From: Pseudomonadota bacterium
GTDB lineage: Bacteria > Pseudomonadota > Alphaproteobacteria > Caulobacterales > Aquidulcibacteraceae
Assembly (NCBI GenBank): GCA_023461135.1
Contig: JAEWNX010000398.1
Coordinates: 1 to 6,201 of the forward strand
Reading direction: 5' to 3'
DNA: 6,201 nucleotides
The translations under genes and the position numbers were made by a program. Shown one piece after another: positions 1 through 6,201 of the stretch. Under the pieces are notes generated by a model. It was not told the origin of the DNA and ran no database searches. It worked only from the letters and a program-made list of their open reading frames with translations. Numbering within the stretch: the first letter of the stretch is position 1; every line of letters begins with the position of its first letter.

Positions 1-68
1 CTCGGCAATAGAGCTTAACGTCCGTCCGGGCGCGCTAGTGACGCGTTAGGCGAATTCAGCGATTCTCC
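1..68. other. Window edge upstream of the first gene; no gene assigned
   Basis: On the plus strand all three frames meet a stop early (TAG at 9-11, TAA at 16-18, TAG at 47-49), so at most 15 codons of an upstream gene's tail could be present and I cannot identify any. In many Alphaproteobacteria a carboxy-terminal processing protease (ctpA) precedes the deacetylase-like gene; these few bases neither show nor exclude it. I see no clear Shine-Dalgarno, promoter or terminator. Confidence 0.3.
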
Positions 69-1274
69 GTGGCGATGATTCGCCCGAAAGTGCGCCTGCC
101 GCCGTCGATGCAACGCGCGGCGGCGGCACGCGCCAAACCGAAGCTTCGCTTGCCGAAGATTAATCACCGCATTGCGGCGTTCGGCGCGTGCGCGCTTGTT
201 GCGCTGCTTGCATTCGGCGCCGTTCAAGTATTCGGCGATCCGAGCGCGGCCGGTCCGCGCCGCGTGCTTTCGCTCGCACCGACGGACGCGGCCGCCAACG
301 CGCCACGCGTCGCCTTCTCAGACGCCGCTGAGGAAGGCTTCGAACTCGAACAATACCTCGCCGAGGAGCTGCCCTATTCCGGCGAAATCGGCGAGATCGA
401 CGCAAATGGCGAACTTCGGGTCGCCATCGTCGAGGCGCCCGCCGCGGGCCGGCCTGCTGTCGCGCCACTGCCGAGAGCGCCGCTGACGGGCCTCTTCGAA
501 CAGGGTCCAAATGGTCCGCTTCCGATCGTCGCCGCAAACGGCCGGACACCCGCGCAAGCCTATGCGCGGCCGTTCACGCCGCAAGCGGAGCGGCCGATGG
601 TGGCGATCGTCATCGGCGGACTGGGCTTCAATGCCCGCACGACAACGCAGGCGATCGACGAATTGCCGCCGGAAGTGACGCTTTCCTTCGTTCCGTACGC
701 CGATAACCTGCAAGCCTGGATCGATCGCGCCCGCGCGCGCGGCCATGAAGTGCTGCTTGAACTGCCGATGGAACCCTTCGATCCAGACGCCGACGATACG
801 GGCCCTCAGACGCTGCTCGCCTCCGCGTCCGCGGCGCAGAACGCAACCCGGCTAGAGCAACTACTCTCGCGCGGCGCAGGGTATTTCGGCGTCACCAATT
901 ACCAGGGCGCGCGTTTCGCCACATCCGCACAAGCCTCCGCACCCGTCGTGCAGGCGTTGCGGCGGCGCGGGCTCGTCTTCATCTCCACCGGCATCGGGCA
1001 GCGCACCGCGCTCAGCGTCGAGGCGCAGCGCGCCGGGCTTCCCGTCACCGCCGCGGATCGCCTCATCGACGTGCGTCAGGAAGCGGACGCCATCGACGAC
1101 CAACTGCTTAATTTGGAAGCGCTCGCGCTGCAAAATCACAGCGCAATCGGCGCGGGTTTCGCGTATCCCGTGACCATCGAGCAGGTCGGCCGCTGGGCCG
1201 GGGACATCGCTTCGCGCGGCTATCAATTAGCGCCAGCGTCGGCCGTGCTCAACGCACGCGCCGCGCGCCGATGA
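69..1274 (+). CDS. Divergent polysaccharide deacetylase-like protein (YibQ-type), membrane-anchored, probably catalytically inactive
   Basis: A 401-residue protein. A very basic N-terminal tail (residues 1-34) precedes one hydrophobic segment (about 35-55), suggesting a signal anchor with the rest in the periplasm. Residues 57-172 form an Ala/Pro-rich, low-complexity linker. The deacetylase-like domain runs from about 175 to 395, recognised by IVIGGLG, PPEVTLSFVPYA, a GHEVLLELPMEP block, GYFGVTNYQGARF and a C-terminal YPVTIEQVGRW segment. Family members commonly read IDDLG, NHMGSRF and GHPYP; here they are IGGLG (G183, G184), NYQGARF (Y278) and GFAYP (F364), so the expected metal-binding Asp and His residues are missing. 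The role of the family is poorly known; a cell-wall role is an inference from the fold. The start may be the GTG at 69 or the ATG two codons later at 75; neither has a strong Shine-Dalgarno. The stop overlaps the rppH start (ATGA, 1271-1274), indicating an operon. Confidence 0.85.
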   Translation: MAMIRPKVRLPPSMQRAAAARAKPKLRLPKINHRIAAFGACALVALLAFGAVQVFGDPSAAGPRRVLSLAPTDAAANAPRVAFSDAAEEGFELEQYLAEELPYSGEIGEIDANGELRVAIVEAPAAGRPAVAPLPRAPLTGLFEQGPNGPLPIVAANGRTPAQAYARPFTPQAERPMVAIVIGGLGFNARTTTQAIDELPPEVTLSFVPYADNLQAWIDRARARGHEVLLELPMEPFDPDADDTGPQTLLASASAAQNATRLEQLLSRGAGYFGVTNYQGARFATSAQASAPVVQALRRRGLVFISTGIGQRTALSVEAQRAGLPVTAADRLIDVRQEADAIDDQLLNLEALALQNHSAIGAGFAYPVTIEQVGRWAGDIASRGYQLAPASAVLNARAARR

Positions 1275-1771
1275 CAGAGACGAGAGACACGAAACGATAC
1301 CGCCCGAACGTTGGCCTCGCGCTGTTTCACCGCGAGGGGCTCGTCTTCTTGGGCAAGCGCGCAGGCACGGAAGGCCCCTATCAGTGGCAGATGCCCCAAG
1401 GCGGCGTCGATCGCGGTGAAAGCATCGCCGAAGCGGCTTATCGCGAACTTGAGGAAGAGATCGGCGTGCGGCCCGAGCACGTCGATCTGCTCGAAGAAAC
1501 GGCAGACTGGCTCTATTACGATTTCCCCACGGACGTGCGCGCGAAAATGAAGCACCGCGGACGCAATCTTGGCCAGCGTCAGAAGTGGTTCGCATTCCGA
1601 TTCAAGGGACGTGACTCAGATATTAGACTGGATACGCACACGCCGGAGTTTGTAGATTGGCGCTGGGCGCCGCTCGAAACTGCGCCGGATCTGGTGATCC
1701 CGTTCAAGCGGCCGACCTACGAAGAAGTGGCGCGGCGCTTCAAGAAATACAGCGTGGGGGTGTCGAAGTGA
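1271..1771 (+). CDS. rppH: RNA 5' pyrophosphohydrolase RppH (Nudix hydrolase)
   Basis: A 166-residue cytoplasmic Nudix enzyme. RppH removes pyrophosphate from the 5' end of triphosphorylated transcripts, giving 5' monophosphate RNA that is open to RNase E-type decay. The complete Nudix box GX5EX7REUXEEXGU lies at residues 44-66 (G44, E50, R58, E59, E62, E63, G65). It is preceded by YRPNVGLALF (10-19) and WQMPQGG (39-45), which are characteristic of RppH within the Nudix superfamily. The length is normal for the family. The ATG lies inside the ATGA overlap with the upstream stop and has no evident Shine-Dalgarno of its own, so translation is probably coupled. The generic alternative, a diadenosine polyphosphate hydrolase, belongs to the same subgroup and was an older name for these proteins. 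Confidence 0.93.
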   Translation: MTETRDTKRYRPNVGLALFHREGLVFLGKRAGTEGPYQWQMPQGGVDRGESIAEAAYRELEEEIGVRPEHVDLLEETADWLYYDFPTDVRAKMKHRGRNLGQRQKWFAFRFKGRDSDIRLDTHTPEFVDWRWAPLETAPDLVIPFKRPTYEEVARRFKKYSVGVSK

Positions 1772-1802
1772 ACGAGAGCCAATCGGACGCGGCGCCCCTC
1801 AC

Positions 1803-2672
1803 ATGAAGCGTCAGTCCATCGTGACGCCCGTCGTGTTCGTACACGGCGCGTTCTGCGGCGGCTGGGCGTTCGACAGCTTTCGCGAACCGTTCGAAGCCGC
1901 GGGCTTCGAGACCCACGCGCCAAATCTTCCGTATCACGAACGCGGCGCTGATCTCGAACAACTCGCCCAATCAGGGCTGAAGGACTACGCACAATCGGTC
2001 TCGCATTACATGCGCGGCTTGCGCGCACCGCCTGTCTTGGTCGGCCATTCGCTTGGCGGCCTTGTCGTGCAGCTTGCCGCGACCCATACGCCGGTCGCCG
2101 GGCTCGTGCTCCTCGCGCCCTCCGCGCCGTGGGGCGTGCCGCCAACGACGCTGGACGAACAAACCCACCAATTTGGCCTCACGCTGCTCGGCGATTATTG
2201 GCGCAGGCCCATTCCGCCGGACTATCGGGTGGCGCGCTCGACCACTCTAGATCGCCTTTCGCGCGACGATGCGCGCCGTGCGTTCGCGCGGTTCGTGCCC
2301 GAGAGCGGGCGCGCCATCCGGGAAGCGGTGCAATGGTGGTCGGATCATTCGATGGCGAGTCAGGCGCCCGTCTATCGCATTAGCGCGCCCGTGCTGGGCG
2401 TCGCCGGCGGCAAGGACCGCGTGAACCCCTCAAGCACCGTGCGCCGTGTGATCGCGCGCTTCCCAAACGGGCAAGCGCACTTCCACGAGTTTCCGGAAAT
2501 GAGCCACTGGCTCGTCGGCGAACCCGAAGCAGGCGACGTCGCCAAGCTCACGCTGCAATGGTTTGAAGCGCGCGAGATTCTGCCGAAGCCGGCAAAGCCG
2601 AAGCGTATCCAACTCTCACTGTTCGGCTGGGGCGAAGGCGCAACTAAGAGCGCCCCGCAGGCCGGATCGTAA
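1803..2672 (+). CDS. Alpha/beta hydrolase with a QLSLF-containing C-terminal tail
   Basis: A 289-residue alpha/beta hydrolase fold protein with no signal peptide, hence probably cytoplasmic. The oxyanion-region HG is at residues 14-15 and the nucleophile elbow GHSLGG at 81-86 (Ser83). The likely acid is Asp205 in the GGKDRVNP segment and the likely base His235 in EMSHW, so the triad is complete. A cap region spans about 110-185. The substrate cannot be read from sequence; esterase, lipase or lactonase-like activity are all possible. After the catalytic domain a Lys/Pro-rich linker (about 261-268) leads to IQLSLFGW (269-276), an extension not needed for the fold. The gene follows rppH by 31 bp on the same strand. 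The ATG at 1803 has no good Shine-Dalgarno, and no near upstream in-frame start exists. Its 3' end overlaps the convergent phosphoesterase gene by 29 bp. Confidence 0.88.
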   Translation: MKRQSIVTPVVFVHGAFCGGWAFDSFREPFEAAGFETHAPNLPYHERGADLEQLAQSGLKDYAQSVSHYMRGLRAPPVLVGHSLGGLVVQLAATHTPVAGLVLLAPSAPWGVPPTTLDEQTHQFGLTLLGDYWRRPIPPDYRVARSTTLDRLSRDDARRAFARFVPESGRAIREAVQWWSDHSMASQAPVYRISAPVLGVAGGKDRVNPSSTVRRVIARFPNGQAHFHEFPEMSHWLVGEPEAGDVAKLTLQWFEAREILPKPAKPKRIQLSLFGWGEGATKSAPQAGS

Positions 2673-3606
2673 TCAGCACGATCTCAGGCGGATTGAGAAA
2701 GCGCACCGGAACGATACTTGTGCCGATGCCGGCCGTCACATACATGCGCTTGCCGTTTTCTTCGATCAGGTGACACGCATAGCGCGCATTGCGCAGCGGC
2801 GTGATCGGCCGGCCGATCAGCGGAATGCTCACCTGCCCGCAATGGCCGTGGCTCGCCAGCATCAGCGCGGGACCATCTGGCATCTGTGCAAACGGATCTG
2901 GCGAGTGACTAAGCACGATCGTGTCCGCCCCTTCCGGCGCACCATCGAGCGCCGCCGCGAAGTCCGGTTCGCCTGTATCAGCGTCCGCGAGTCCCGCAAT
3001 CACAACCGGCCCGCCACTGCGGCGAATGACGATGTGCCTGTTCCACAACGCGGCGGCGCCCGCGTCTTGGAGCGCCGTCGTGATCACCTGCCGGTCGTAC
3101 CAGACGTCGTGATTGCCGATCACCGCGACCTTGCCATAGCGCGCGACGAGCGCCGCGAACGTCCCGACGCCGCCAACAATCTCCTGGTTTTCCCCCGGCG
3201 AACGATCCCGCGCCGGCGCGTGCCCGCCGGCATAGTCGCCAAGTAGAACCACGAGTTCGGGACGCAATTCGTTCACGCGCGCCACGATGCGCCCCACTCG
3301 CGCCGCATCGACGTGCGGGCTGCCAACATGCGTATCGCCGATCGCCGCGATCGTCAGCGGCGCGCCATGCCAATCCTCGCTGACGATCTCGACGCGCCGC
3401 ACGACAAGCAGATTAGGCTCGACCAGCCACGCATAGACGTTCAGCCAGTAAGCCGTTTCAAATAGCGCGATCGCCGCGAAGATCAGCCACTTCCGGCGCG
3501 GCGCGAGCTTGTCCCAGCGTTGAAATAGCCACAGCGCGGCCCAAACAACGGCCGCCATGCCGAGACCTGCACCGAGGATCGCCGGCCAAAGGTGAGGGTG
3601 AGGCAT
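2644..3606 (-). CDS. Membrane-anchored calcineurin-like metallophosphoesterase (YkuE/YaeI-like)
   Basis: A 320-residue protein with two predicted N-terminal transmembrane segments (about 8-28 and 39-61) followed by a metallophosphoesterase domain. The dinuclear-metal motifs occur in order: GDTH (D91, H93), GDYAGG (D124), GNHD (N165, H166), SHSPD (H234) and SHGHCGQ (H253, H255), the last corresponding to the GHTHGGQ usual in this subfamily. Every metal and catalytic position I can assign is present, so activity is likely. Substrates in related families include phosphodiester lipids and cyclic nucleotides; the sequence alone does not choose. The YaeI/YkuE likeness rests on the N-terminal membrane anchor and motif spacing. 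The ATG at 3606 has no recognisable Shine-Dalgarno and lies just downstream of a heptamer repeat. It is co-directional with atpC, 79 bp away, so readthrough from the atp operon is possible. The 3' end overlaps the convergent hydrolase gene. Confidence 0.87.
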   Translation of the reverse strand: MPHPHLWPAILGAGLGMAAVVWAALWLFQRWDKLAPRRKWLIFAAIALFETAYWLNVYAWLVEPNLLVVRRVEIVSEDWHGAPLTIAAIGDTHVGSPHVDAARVGRIVARVNELRPELVVLLGDYAGGHAPARDRSPGENQEIVGGVGTFAALVARYGKVAVIGNHDVWYDRQVITTALQDAGAAALWNRHIVIRRSGGPVVIAGLADADTGEPDFAAALDGAPEGADTIVLSHSPDPFAQMPDGPALMLASHGHCGQVSIPLIGRPITPLRNARYACHLIEENGKRMYVTAGIGTSIVPVRFLNPPEIVLITIRPAGRS

Positions 3607-3685
3607 GCGTGGATAGTGAATGGCGAATGGCGAATGGCAAGGGCGCGAGGCTCGACCCGTCGCCCCAGGCCCGCCATTGGCTGTG
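3607..3685. other. Intergenic gap between atpC and the phosphoesterase gene
   Basis: This 79-bp gap holds the heptamer repeat listed separately. There is also a weak inverted repeat, GGGCG at 3641-3645 with CGCCC at 3661-3665 (5-bp stem, 15-base loop). No T-tract follows it in either direction, so I do not call an intrinsic terminator for the atp operon. No convincing sigma-70-type promoter for the phosphoesterase gene is visible. Confidence 0.5.
3618..3638. repeat. Three perfect tandem copies of the heptamer GAATGGC
   Basis: Copies lie at 3618-3624, 3625-3631 and 3632-3638 (plus-strand reading GAATGGC), in the gap upstream of the phosphoesterase start. The left flank, ATAGT, and the AAG on the right look like degenerate extensions. 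Short heptameric arrays of this style (variants of ATTCGCC/ATTCGCT) occur between genes in several alphaproteobacterial genomes from memory; function unknown. Confidence 0.8.
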
Positions 3686-4087
3686 CTAGCGGGTCATCGC
3701 CGCGCGCATCGTCTCCAGCCGCGACAGCGTCAGTTGCGCGCTCAGCTTTCTTTCGTCCGTGTTGGCGTCGCGCAGATCTTCCTGCGCGTTCTTCAACTGC
3801 TGTTCGAGCTGCGCGGGATCGACGTCGGCAAGATCGACCGCCTCTTCGGCCAGCACCGTGAGCCCTTCCGGCGTCACGTCGGCGAAGCCGCCATTGACGA
3901 AGATGCGCCGCTCGGCGCCTTCGTTGATCACTTTCAGCGCGCCCGGCTTGATCACGCTCATCACGGGCGCATGGTTCGGCGAAACGCCGAACTCGCCTTC
4001 CGAGCCCGGCACCACGACATGATCCACTTCGCCGTGGAACACTTCGCGTTCCGGCGAGACGAGTGCGAAATTCAGTTTGTCGGCCAT
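3686..4087 (-). CDS. atpC: F1 ATP synthase epsilon subunit
   Basis: A 133-residue protein of normal length for the epsilon subunit, part of the central stalk of F1Fo ATP synthase at the cytoplasmic face of the inner membrane. The N-terminal beta-sandwich (about 3-84) shows LVSPER, the VVPGSEGEFGV turn (25-35) and NHAP (38-41), all typical of AtpC. The C-terminal part (about 90-133) is charged, predicted helical and corresponds to the inhibitory helical hairpin. I chose the ATG at 4087 because family similarity begins at MADKLNF; the reading frame stays open 19 codons further upstream, but that stretch lies inside the preceding gene and does not look like AtpC. The start is one base after the stop of the preceding gene (TGAGATG), with a weak purine-rich AAGAAG ahead of it, so it is probably translated by coupling. 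Confidence 0.96.
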   Translation of the reverse strand: MADKLNFALVSPEREVFHGEVDHVVVPGSEGEFGVSPNHAPVMSVIKPGALKVINEGAERRIFVNGGFADVTPEGLTVLAEEAVDLADVDPAQLEQQLKNAQEDLRDANTDERKLSAQLTLSRLETMRAAMTR

Positions 4088-4088
4088 C

Positions 4089-4574
4089 TCAGCGCTTCTT
4101 CTTTTCAGTTCTGCCGTACGCGAGGATGCGCGCCAGGAAGCCACGCGGCTCGGCGCCCGGCGCCGGGTATGCGAGGTCGACCACGGCCGCCCGCTCCTTG
4201 CTCAACGGCACGTCGTATGAGCGCTGCCGCGTGTAGGGATCCTTGGGGTCCAGCTTGTCTTCTCGCTGCACCGCCTTCGGATAGGCCTTTTTCAGCGCCT
4301 TCTCGAACAGTTTCAGCGCGTCGCTGCTGTCGGCCTCCTGGAACCACACCGTCGTCGCAGCGCCGTGAAAGTCGATGAACACGCCGTTCGGGTCGATCGG
4401 GTAGAAGATCGTGCTGCCGCCCGGGCTGCGTCCGAGCCCGGCGCGCTGTTCGTCGCTCAGCCGCACGCCGTCGATCGGGAACTTGTCCGTCGTCTTGCCC
4501 GCAATCTTGTCCAGCGAACCTTCGACGATGAGCTTGGCCGCAAGTTCGCTGTGGGTCGGAGGGCGCTGAGCCAT
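4089..4574 (-). CDS. Unknown protein B of a paralogous pair located between atpD and atpC
   Basis: A 161-residue protein that I do not recognise. It has no signal peptide or transmembrane segment, so it is probably cytoplasmic. Residues 1-137 align without gaps with the product of the gene just upstream: shared positions include T7-H8, K14-L15, G19, G26-K27, K31, P33, L39, D41-E42, F57-Y58-P59, G64-V65-F66, H70-G71, V76-W77, D82, E91-K92-A93, A97, P99, A101, Y120, V122-P123 and P137. The C-terminal part (138-161) is unique and ends in a basic EKKKR. The ATG at 4574 is firm: it overlaps the preceding stop by one base (TGATG) and has a strong GGAGGAG Shine-Dalgarno 5 bases upstream. Open frame extends further upstream but only within the neighbouring gene. 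Position suggests a role tied to ATP synthase; this is inference. It does not resemble the zeta inhibitor (DUF1476) or any F1 subunit I know. Confidence 0.88.
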   Translation of the reverse strand: MAQRPPTHSELAAKLIVEGSLDKIAGKTTDKFPIDGVRLSDEQRAGLGRSPGGSTIFYPIDPNGVFIDFHGAATTVWFQEADSSDALKLFEKALKKAYPKAVQREDKLDPKDPYTRQRSYDVPLSKERAAVVDLAYPAPGAEPRGFLARILAYGRTEKKKR

Positions 4575-5044
4575 CAGGTCTCCTCCATCGCATGAACGCG
4601 CACGACAAATTGCTGACGCACGCGCCGGTCGATCGGAAACGTCGCCTCGACGTTGGCGAAATGCGTGGAGTCGATCGGCACATGATAGAGGCGCACGTTC
4701 AGTCCGGGCGCGCTCAGGTGCGGCTGCTCGTCCTTGAACGTCGCGCTCGGATGCGCCTGGTGGATCGCCTTCTCGAGCATTTCCACGACGCCGTCGCAAT
4801 CGGTGTCGGTGTACCACACACGCACGTGATTGCCGTGCATCTGCATGAACACGCCCGTCTCGCCCACCGGATAGAACACCGCGAGCGCGTGCGGTGCGGC
4901 GCTGGCCTTCTTCTTCTCCTCATCCGTCAGCGGCACCGCCTCGACCGGCATTTTCTCCGGCAGCTTGCCTTGCGCGATGCGCAGTGCGCCGTCGACCACC
5001 AGCTTGACGGCCATCTGCGCGTGCGTGAGGGCGGGGCCGGCCAC
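4574..5044 (-). CDS. Unknown protein A of a paralogous pair located between atpD and atpC
   Basis: A 156-residue protein that I do not recognise; no signal peptide or membrane segment is visible. It is the paralogue of the next gene (44 identities in 137 ungapped positions by hand count). Shared landmarks are TH (7-8), a central FYP...GVF...HG...VW block (57-77), EKA (91-93) and a Y-x-V-P motif (120-123). The region around 40-47 is strongly charged (DEEKKKA). The C-terminus differs from protein B, ending acidic (EET). The start is the GTG at 5044, which directly abuts the atpD stop (TAG then GTG); a GAGG at 5056-5053 lies 8 bases ahead and supports it. An ATG at codon 11 is the alternative, but protein B aligns from residue 1, favouring GTG. 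Co-transcription with atpD and atpC is essentially certain; the function is unknown. Confidence 0.87.
   Translation of the reverse strand: MAGPALTHAQMAVKLVVDGALRIAQGKLPEKMPVEAVPLTDEEKKKASAAPHALAVFYPVGETGVFMQMHGNHVRVWYTDTDCDGVVEMLEKAIHQAHPSATFKDEQPHLSAPGLNVRLYHVPIDSTHFANVEATFPIDRRVRQQFVVRVHAMEET
4580..4586 (-). promoter_or_regulatory. Shine-Dalgarno GGAGGAG for protein B
   Basis: The minus strand reads GGAGGAG, then ACCTG, then ATG. This 5-base spacing and strong complementarity to the 16S 3' end fix the start of protein B inside the end of protein A. It is the strongest ribosome binding site in the window. Confidence 0.8.

Positions 5045-6201
<1,157 letters not shown>

Noticed and set aside
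318..1595. Several minus-strand open frames across the deacetylase-like and rppH genes
   Set aside because: All overlap coding sequence with clear family motifs on the plus strand; the products are Arg-rich and without motifs.
2563..3246. Plus-strand open frame of 227 codons
   Set aside because: It lies antisense to the phosphoesterase and over the hydrolase tail, is rich in Arg, His and Asp with no domain or motif, and is explained by GC-rich third positions in the real genes.
3641..3665. GGGCG/CGCCC hairpin as a terminator for the atp operon
   Set aside because: Only five base pairs with a 15-base loop and no T-tract in either direction; common by chance in DNA this GC-rich.
4088..4144. 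19-codon N-terminal extension of atpC
   Set aside because: AtpC homology begins at the ATG at 4087 and the extension overlaps the end of protein B in a different frame.
3620..4378. Plus-strand open frame of 252 codons
   Set aside because: It is antisense to atpC and protein B, with Arg/Pro/Ala-rich product and no recognisable fold.
4575..4817. 81-codon N-terminal extension of protein B
   Set aside because: It would lie wholly within protein A in another frame, is Arg-rich, and the strong Shine-Dalgarno plus alignment with protein A place the start at 4574.

Overview
The window comes from a GC-rich alphaproteobacterium. It carries the end of an F1Fo ATP synthase operon (atpD to atpC), plus the divergent polysaccharide deacetylase-like gene and rppH that in many Alphaproteobacteria lie close to it. 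The IGGLG-type deacetylase-like sequence and the overall style of the proteins fit Caulobacterales (Hyphomonadaceae or Caulobacteraceae) best, but that placement is inference from memory, not a search result.

Left part, plus strand (69-2672): a membrane-anchored periplasmic divergent polysaccharide deacetylase-like protein that has lost the usual metal ligands, rppH (Nudix RNA 5' pyrophosphohydrolase, joined to it by an ATGA overlap), and an alpha/beta hydrolase with a full Ser-Asp-His triad and an unusual C-terminal tail containing QLSLF. These probably form one transcription unit.

Right part, minus strand (6201 down to 2644): atpD, cut by the window edge; two small genes of unknown function; atpC; then, after a 79-bp gap with a three-copy heptamer repeat, a membrane-anchored metallophosphoesterase. 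The two sides converge, and the hydrolase and phosphoesterase genes overlap by 29 bp at their 3' ends.

The most interesting part is the interval between atpD and atpC. The two unknown genes there (5044-4574 and 4574-4089) are paralogues: their products align without a gap from residue 1 to residue 137, with 44 identical positions by my hand count. All three junctions atpD/A/B/atpC are directly abutting, overlapping by one base, or one base apart, so the pair appears to be translated in step with the beta and epsilon subunits. I do not recognise the family. It is a good candidate for an undescribed ATP-synthase-associated protein pair (assembly, regulation or an accessory subunit), but the function is inferred from position only.
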